DNA of 64,000 bases from contig NZ_QXGS01000011.1 of NCBI RefSeq assembly GCF_003604215.1, positions 39,853 to 103,852 of the forward strand, given 5' to 3'. Below, piece after piece: positions 61,304 to 64,000 of this stretch (within the stretch, counting starts at the first letter, position 1; every line of letters begins with the position of its first letter). The notes below the pieces were generated by a model. That model made no database searches, was not told where the DNA came from, and saw only the letters and a list, made by a program, of their open reading frames with translations. The position numbers and the translations under genes are program-made. Source of the stretch: Teichococcus vastitatis. GTDB lineage: Bacteria; Pseudomonadota; Alphaproteobacteria; Acetobacterales; Acetobacteraceae.

Positions 61304-61359
61304 TAGAAGAGCAGCTTCGATAGTTCAGCTGTCCTGGCACGAAGTCTGGCGCTCTTCTA
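61304..61359. repeat. nested inverted repeat (9-bp outer arms)
   Basis: Outer arms TAGAAGAGC (61304-61312) and GCTCTTCTA (61351-61359); inner arms CTTCG (61315-61319) and CGAAG (61340-61344). A 56-nt element in the 207-nt gap between the 60975 and 61452 genes. Could be a structured RNA or protein-binding dyad. Confidence 0.55.
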
Positions 61360-61393
61360 CTTATCACTCTCCGGAACATCACTCTCACAGGAT

Positions 61394-61399
61394 TAAATA
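61394..61399 (+). promoter_or_regulatory. TAAATA motif before 61452 gene
   Basis: CAGGATTAAATACAGG, 52 nt before the ATG at 61452. The resulting leader would contain the hairpin at 61419-61440. Confidence 0.45.
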
Positions 61400-61418
61400 C
61401 AGGCATTGGCCATGCGCA

Positions 61419-61440
61419 ATGCTGGCATCAACGCCAGCAT
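61419..61440 (+). promoter_or_regulatory. leader hairpin upstream of 61452
   Basis: ATGCTGGC (61419-61426), loop ATCAAC, GCCAGCAT (61433-61440). Perfect 8-bp stem ending 11 nt before the start codon; it may affect translation. Confidence 0.5.
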
Positions 61441-61451
61441 GAAAGCCCTGT

Positions 61452-61643
61452 ATGAGCACATCAGTCACCATTGAGCGTCGCGGAAAGCCACGCAATCCAC
61501 AGAACATCGACACACAGATCCAAGATGCCAAGCATGAAGCAGAGCGCTCACGCATCGTCAGAGACAAAGAGGTTGATCGCCTGAAGGCCTTCCTCGCACA
61601 GCTATTGGGAGGCGAGCATGGACACACTCAAGGACATTCTTAA
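61452..61643 (+). CDS. small charged phage protein
   Basis: 63 aa, MSTSVTIERRGKPRNPQNID followed by a charged helix (DAKHEAERSRIVRDKEVDRL). It overlaps the following membrane-protein gene by 26 nt, so the two are probably co-expressed. Function unknown. Confidence 0.6.
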   Translation: MSTSVTIERRGKPRNPQNIDTQIQDAKHEAERSRIVRDKEVDRLKAFLAQLLGGEHGHTQGHS

Positions 61644-61986
61644 CGGGCCAGTTGGTGCCGCACTCGTCACAGCCATGCTAACTGCGGTGACCACAATCGC
61701 TGGTGCCGGTCCTGGCGCTGCATACCTGTTGATCGGGTTCGTGTTCGTGCTGCTAGTCAGCCATGGCAACCTCAAGCGTGAGATGAAGGAACAGCGTGTC
61801 AGCTTCGAGGCGCAGCTACGCGAGGAACGCGAGCGCGTGGATGAAGAGCGTGTGCGTGTGGACGTGATCCGCAAGGAAGCAGGCGAACAGGTCATGCAGT
61901 GCTTCAGGGATCTACGCGATGGCAACATTGCAGTCACCGAGGCGGTTAAGACGTTAGGTGCCATTGCAGCCAAGCTGGTCAGCTGA
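61618..61986 (+). CDS. small membrane protein with coiled coil (possible holin or spanin)
   Basis: 122 aa. Two hydrophobic stretches (residues 10-30, VGAALVTAMLTAVTTIAGAG; and 34-48, AAYLLIGFVFVLLVS) are followed by a strongly charged coiled coil (FEAQLREERERVDEERVRV). The size and topology fit a holin or a lysis accessory, but the endolysin lies 28 kb away in the prophage. It would be nearer in a circular genome. SD GGAGG within the upstream gene. Confidence 0.55.
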   Translation: MDTLKDILNGPVGAALVTAMLTAVTTIAGAGPGAAYLLIGFVFVLLVSHGNLKREMKEQRVSFEAQLREERERVDEERVRVDVIRKEAGEQVMQCFRDLRDGNIAVTEAVKTLGAIAAKLVS

Positions 61987-61992
61987 AAACAA

Positions 61993-62023
61993 AAATGGCG
62001 AGCGGATTGTCCGCTCGCCATTT
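61993..62023. terminator. 14-bp hairpin, copy 2 of a repeated element
   Basis: AAATGGCGAGCGGA (61993-62006), loop TTG, TCCGCTCGCCATTT (62010-62023). Perfect stem. The minus strand reads into TTTTTGTTTT, so it may terminate leftward transcription as well as ending the rightward operon. Shares its core with 33832-33859. Confidence 0.75.
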
Positions 62024-62323
62024 CCACGACATCAAGAATGACACTCGACAGTTAGGATTTTACGGAGAGCGATAACAGAGTTACGCCGTAGTCGTCACTT
62101 GCAAGATCACTGAGGGGTTCACCTCCATGCGTTGCTGTGTGGAATAACTGCTCTTCTACCAAGTGGTTTCACAAAACTTCCACACTTCGCATTTGTGCAG
62201 TGCGACATTTGTGCTGCACTGCAACAGTTCGGTGGCGTTGACCGTTTCTAGACAACTTGCAGCCACGTTTGCACCGAACTCGGCAAGTAGATGAGGCTGA
62301 CCAGTCAGAGGGAAGCGTGCAAA
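62024..62323. other. gap near right prophage end
   Basis: 300 nt without a gene. It contains ATTTGTGC twice (62191, 62207) and a TGCAGTGC/GCACTGCA inverted repeat; the rest shows nothing recognisable. It ends with the SD of the 62324 gene. Confidence 0.5.
62191..62223. repeat. overlapping direct and inverted repeats
   Basis: ATTTGTGC at 62191-62198 and 62207-62214 (16-nt period), overlapped by TGCAGTGC (62196-62203) and GCACTGCA (62216-62223). A likely protein-binding cluster near the right prophage end. Confidence 0.5.
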
Positions 62324-62536
62324 ATGTCCCAAGCTGTTACTTCACTGTCTACCACCACTCTCGCGGTCCAAGCGGCTTTGATCCGCACAGGGCTCAGCGC
62401 TGCTGAAGCCAGGGTGATTGTCACCGGGTCGCCCGAACGCACTGCGTGGATTGAGACGTACCTACAGGGCAAGAGCCTGGACCTTAGCAGTCGCGACGTG
62501 GCAGCACTGGCACATGACTTGCGCGGGCCGGTTTGA
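62324..62536 (+). CDS. small hypothetical protein at right prophage end
   Basis: 70 aa from the ATG at 62324 (MSQAVTSLSTTTLAVQAAL), with GAGGGAAG upstream. LIRTGLSAAEARVIVTG and LSSRDVAALAHDL are helical. Probably the last prophage B gene. Function unknown. Confidence 0.55.
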   Translation: MSQAVTSLSTTTLAVQAALIRTGLSAAEARVIVTGSPERTAWIETYLQGKSLDLSSRDVAALAHDLRGPV

Positions 62537-62795
62537 GGGCCGACTGCCGGAGCAGCGAATAGCCGTTGTTTGGCGAGACACCCGAAGTAGTATACTCCTC
62601 CCAGGTCGCCAATCAGGGTGAAGCCTCGATCAGGAAGCCGCTAACTGTAGCTCTGGAGCTTTTTGTGCGGTTTCGTACTTATATCCGGTGCCTCCCCGCA
62701 CCAGATACCGTTTATTGCCTGCTGAGGCCCCCTCCGGCGCAGGCAGCTGAGAGATGCCATGCGCTCCCGCCGACACCCGTTCGCTAGAGCTCATC

Positions 62796-63536
62796 ATGGC
62801 CCCCCCGTCTCGACCCGCTCCCCGCAATCGCCTGCTGGCCGCCTTGCCGCCTGAAGACCTCGCGACGCTCTGGCCACAGCTGAAGCTTGTTGAACTGCCT
62901 ATCCGGCGGGTCCTGCACGCGCCGGAACAGCCCATCACCGAGATCTACTTCCCCGAGACCGGCTATGTTTCCATGCTGGTCTACATGGAGGATGGTGATG
63001 CCATCGAGGTCGGGCAGATCGGCTTCGATGGCATGGTCGGGATTCCAGTCGTGCTTGAAGGTGATTCCGATGGCCTGGAGGCCATGGTGCAGCACCCAGG
63101 CACCGCGTTGCGGATGAGCGCGGCGGCACTGCGGGAGATGCTGGAGAGCACGCCCGCGCTCCACTCCCTGCTGCTTCGCTACGCCTTGGTGCATCATGAG
63201 CAGGTGGCCCGCACAGGCGCCTGCAACGGGCGCCACGGAGTTGCCGAGCGTCTGGCCCGGTGGCTGCTGATGGCGCATGATCGGAGTGAAGGCGACACCT
63301 TCTCGATGACGCAGGAGTTTATGAGCATGATGCTCGGGGTGCGTCGGGCCGGCGTCTCCGTAGCAGCGGGGTTCTTACGGAAAGCAGGCCTCATCCACTA
63401 CGAGCGGGGGGAGATCACCGTGACCAACCGGCCCGGCCTGGAGGCTGCCGCCTGCGAGTGCTACGGCATCGTGCGCCGTGCCTCGGATCGCTTTCATGGG
63501 CAGCAAATCTTATCACCACAGCTCGTCTGCCAGTGA
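62796..63536 (+). CDS. Crp/Fnr family transcriptional regulator
   Basis: 246 aa from the ATG at 62796 (MAPPSRPAPRNRLLAALPPED). The N-terminal cyclic-nucleotide-binding-type beta-barrel has IYFPETGYVSMLVYMEDGDAIEVGQ read in parts. The C-terminal winged helix has TQEFMSMMLGVRRAGVSVAAGFLRKAG, the recognition helix region. No Fnr-type cysteine cluster is visible, and the cAMP-contact residues are not conserved. GC-rich, so outside prophage B. Targets unknown. Confidence 0.88.
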   Translation: MAPPSRPAPRNRLLAALPPEDLATLWPQLKLVELPIRRVLHAPEQPITEIYFPETGYVSMLVYMEDGDAIEVGQIGFDGMVGIPVVLEGDSDGLEAMVQHPGTALRMSAAALREMLESTPALHSLLLRYALVHHEQVARTGACNGRHGVAERLARWLLMAHDRSEGDTFSMTQEFMSMMLGVRRAGVSVAAGFLRKAGLIHYERGEITVTNRPGLEAAACECYGIVRRASDRFHGQQILSPQLVCQ

Positions 63537-63618
63537 AAGCCCTGTGTGTCTGCTCTTCTCGCTAGGTTGAAGATTCAATCAAAGGCAGCAACCAGCAACG
63601 ACCGAAGAACGCTTAAAG

Positions 63619-63858
63619 CTACTTCAGCTTGACTGCGTCGGCGAAAGGAACTGTTGCAAGAAGCTGCCCTGCTTCGTCGCAGATCTCGAATTGCTGGTTC
63701 CTGATGAGCACGCCATCGCTATCGACTTGCTGAGCCAGCAACTGGCGGGCCGCCGTCTTAGCCTCATCTTGTGCCGCTTCAAGATGCGGAAAATCAGCCC
63801 CTTCCACATCTTGGAATAGCCGATCGATGGTGCGCACATGGAAGAAATACAGGGGCAT
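63619..63858 (-). CDS. DUF6894 family protein
   Basis: 79 aa. MPLYFFHVRTIDRLFQDVEG and LEAAQDEAKTAARQLL match the small DUF6894 family (M-P-x-Y-F-F...D-x-E-G...A), common in rhizobia and Acetobacteraceae; role unknown. It is convergent with the Crp/Fnr-type gene. Confidence 0.8.
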   Translation of the reverse strand: MPLYFFHVRTIDRLFQDVEGADFPHLEAAQDEAKTAARQLLAQQVDSDGVLIRNQQFEICDEAGQLLATVPFADAVKLK

Positions 63859-64000
63859 GAAGCAAGAGCGTGCGGAGGGGCTAGGAGTTTCGGTAGCAGT
63901 CGTTCTGGTTGAGTTTTCCCCCCCCTAGTACTACAGTTGCTTTTTACAGCGTGACTTGAGGTGAGCGGCACGTGCGGCCGCCTGATGCTGTCGTCGCCAG

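Larger units (their letters stand above)
28886..62540. mobile_element. prophage B: serine-integrase podovirus-like prophage
   Basis: About 33.6 kb of clearly lower GC than both flanks. It carries a large serine integrase at the left end; TerS, TerL, portal, scaffold, capsid, adaptor, nozzle, ejection proteins and two fibres; an endolysin; and accessory genes. There is no tape measure, sheath or major tail tube gene, which points to a short-tailed phage. The left end follows the portal break. The right end is inferred from the GC rise between 62,537 and 62,790; no core repeat was found by eye. Confidence 0.8.

Noticed and set aside
63859-64000. Possible mobile-element end at the right window edge
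   Set aside because: Only a C-run and AT-rich patch are seen; no inverted repeat or transposase.

Overview
The window looks like a chromosomal segment of a high-GC alphaproteobacterium, most likely an Acetobacteraceae member of the Roseomonas type. The reasons are the gene order rpsF-rpsR-DUF2232-rplI-dnaB-alr, a class I lysyl-tRNA synthetase, a Usg-family protein, groESL under CIRCE control, and GC-rich codon use. This genus-level placement is inference from gene content and order.

Layout. (1) 1-25.9 kb is ordinary host chromosome: a leftward ribosomal/replication cluster (rpsF, rpsR, DUF2232 membrane protein, rplI, dnaB, alr running off the left edge); a rightward fatty-acid/cell-wall cluster (fabD, fabG, acpP, fabF, mltG, then an EamA exporter); an SDR oxidoreductase; yicC-gmk; an AEC transporter; usg; the groES-groEL operon behind two CIRCE operators; a cold-shock gene; an S9 oligopeptidase; a TerB-like protein; a DinG/XPD-type helicase; and a translationally coupled pair of class I lysK and an mprF-like gene whose catalytic C-terminus is missing. 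(2) 26.0-28.9 kb is a remnant of a first, host-like-GC prophage (prophage A): an S24/LexA-like repressor with palindromic operators, two small proteins, a small head-region protein and a portal gene that stops abruptly. (3) 28.9 to about 62.5 kb is a second, clearly lower-GC prophage (prophage B). It begins with a large serine integrase beside the broken portal gene. It carries a full short-tailed-phage structural set on the minus strand: tail fibre, nozzle protein, ejection proteins, TerS/TerL, portal, scaffold, SU10-type capsid, adaptor and an S74 fibre. It also carries an endolysin with an E-C-T triad, a three-gene AAA+ ATPase operon, and an accessory region with a small serine recombinase, two two-TM proteins, a vanadium-haloperoxidase-like enzyme and DNA-binding proteins. 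Rightward small genes close the element. (4) About 62.8-64 kb returns to GC-rich sequence, with a Crp/Fnr-type regulator and a DUF6894 protein.

How parts fit. Prophage B appears to use its own regulatory vocabulary. All ten TAAATA hexamers I found by eye lie on the coding strand; nine sit at gene boundaries, and three lie 30-33 nt upstream of late-gene start codons. This resembles the T4-type late promoter core, yet no late sigma factor is recognisable. Two copies of one hairpin, with a compensatory base-pair change, sit near the two ends of the prophage. An array of mini-hairpins fills most of a 0.9 kb stretch without genes. No repressor is recognisable in prophage B, and its right attachment site could not be fixed by eye.
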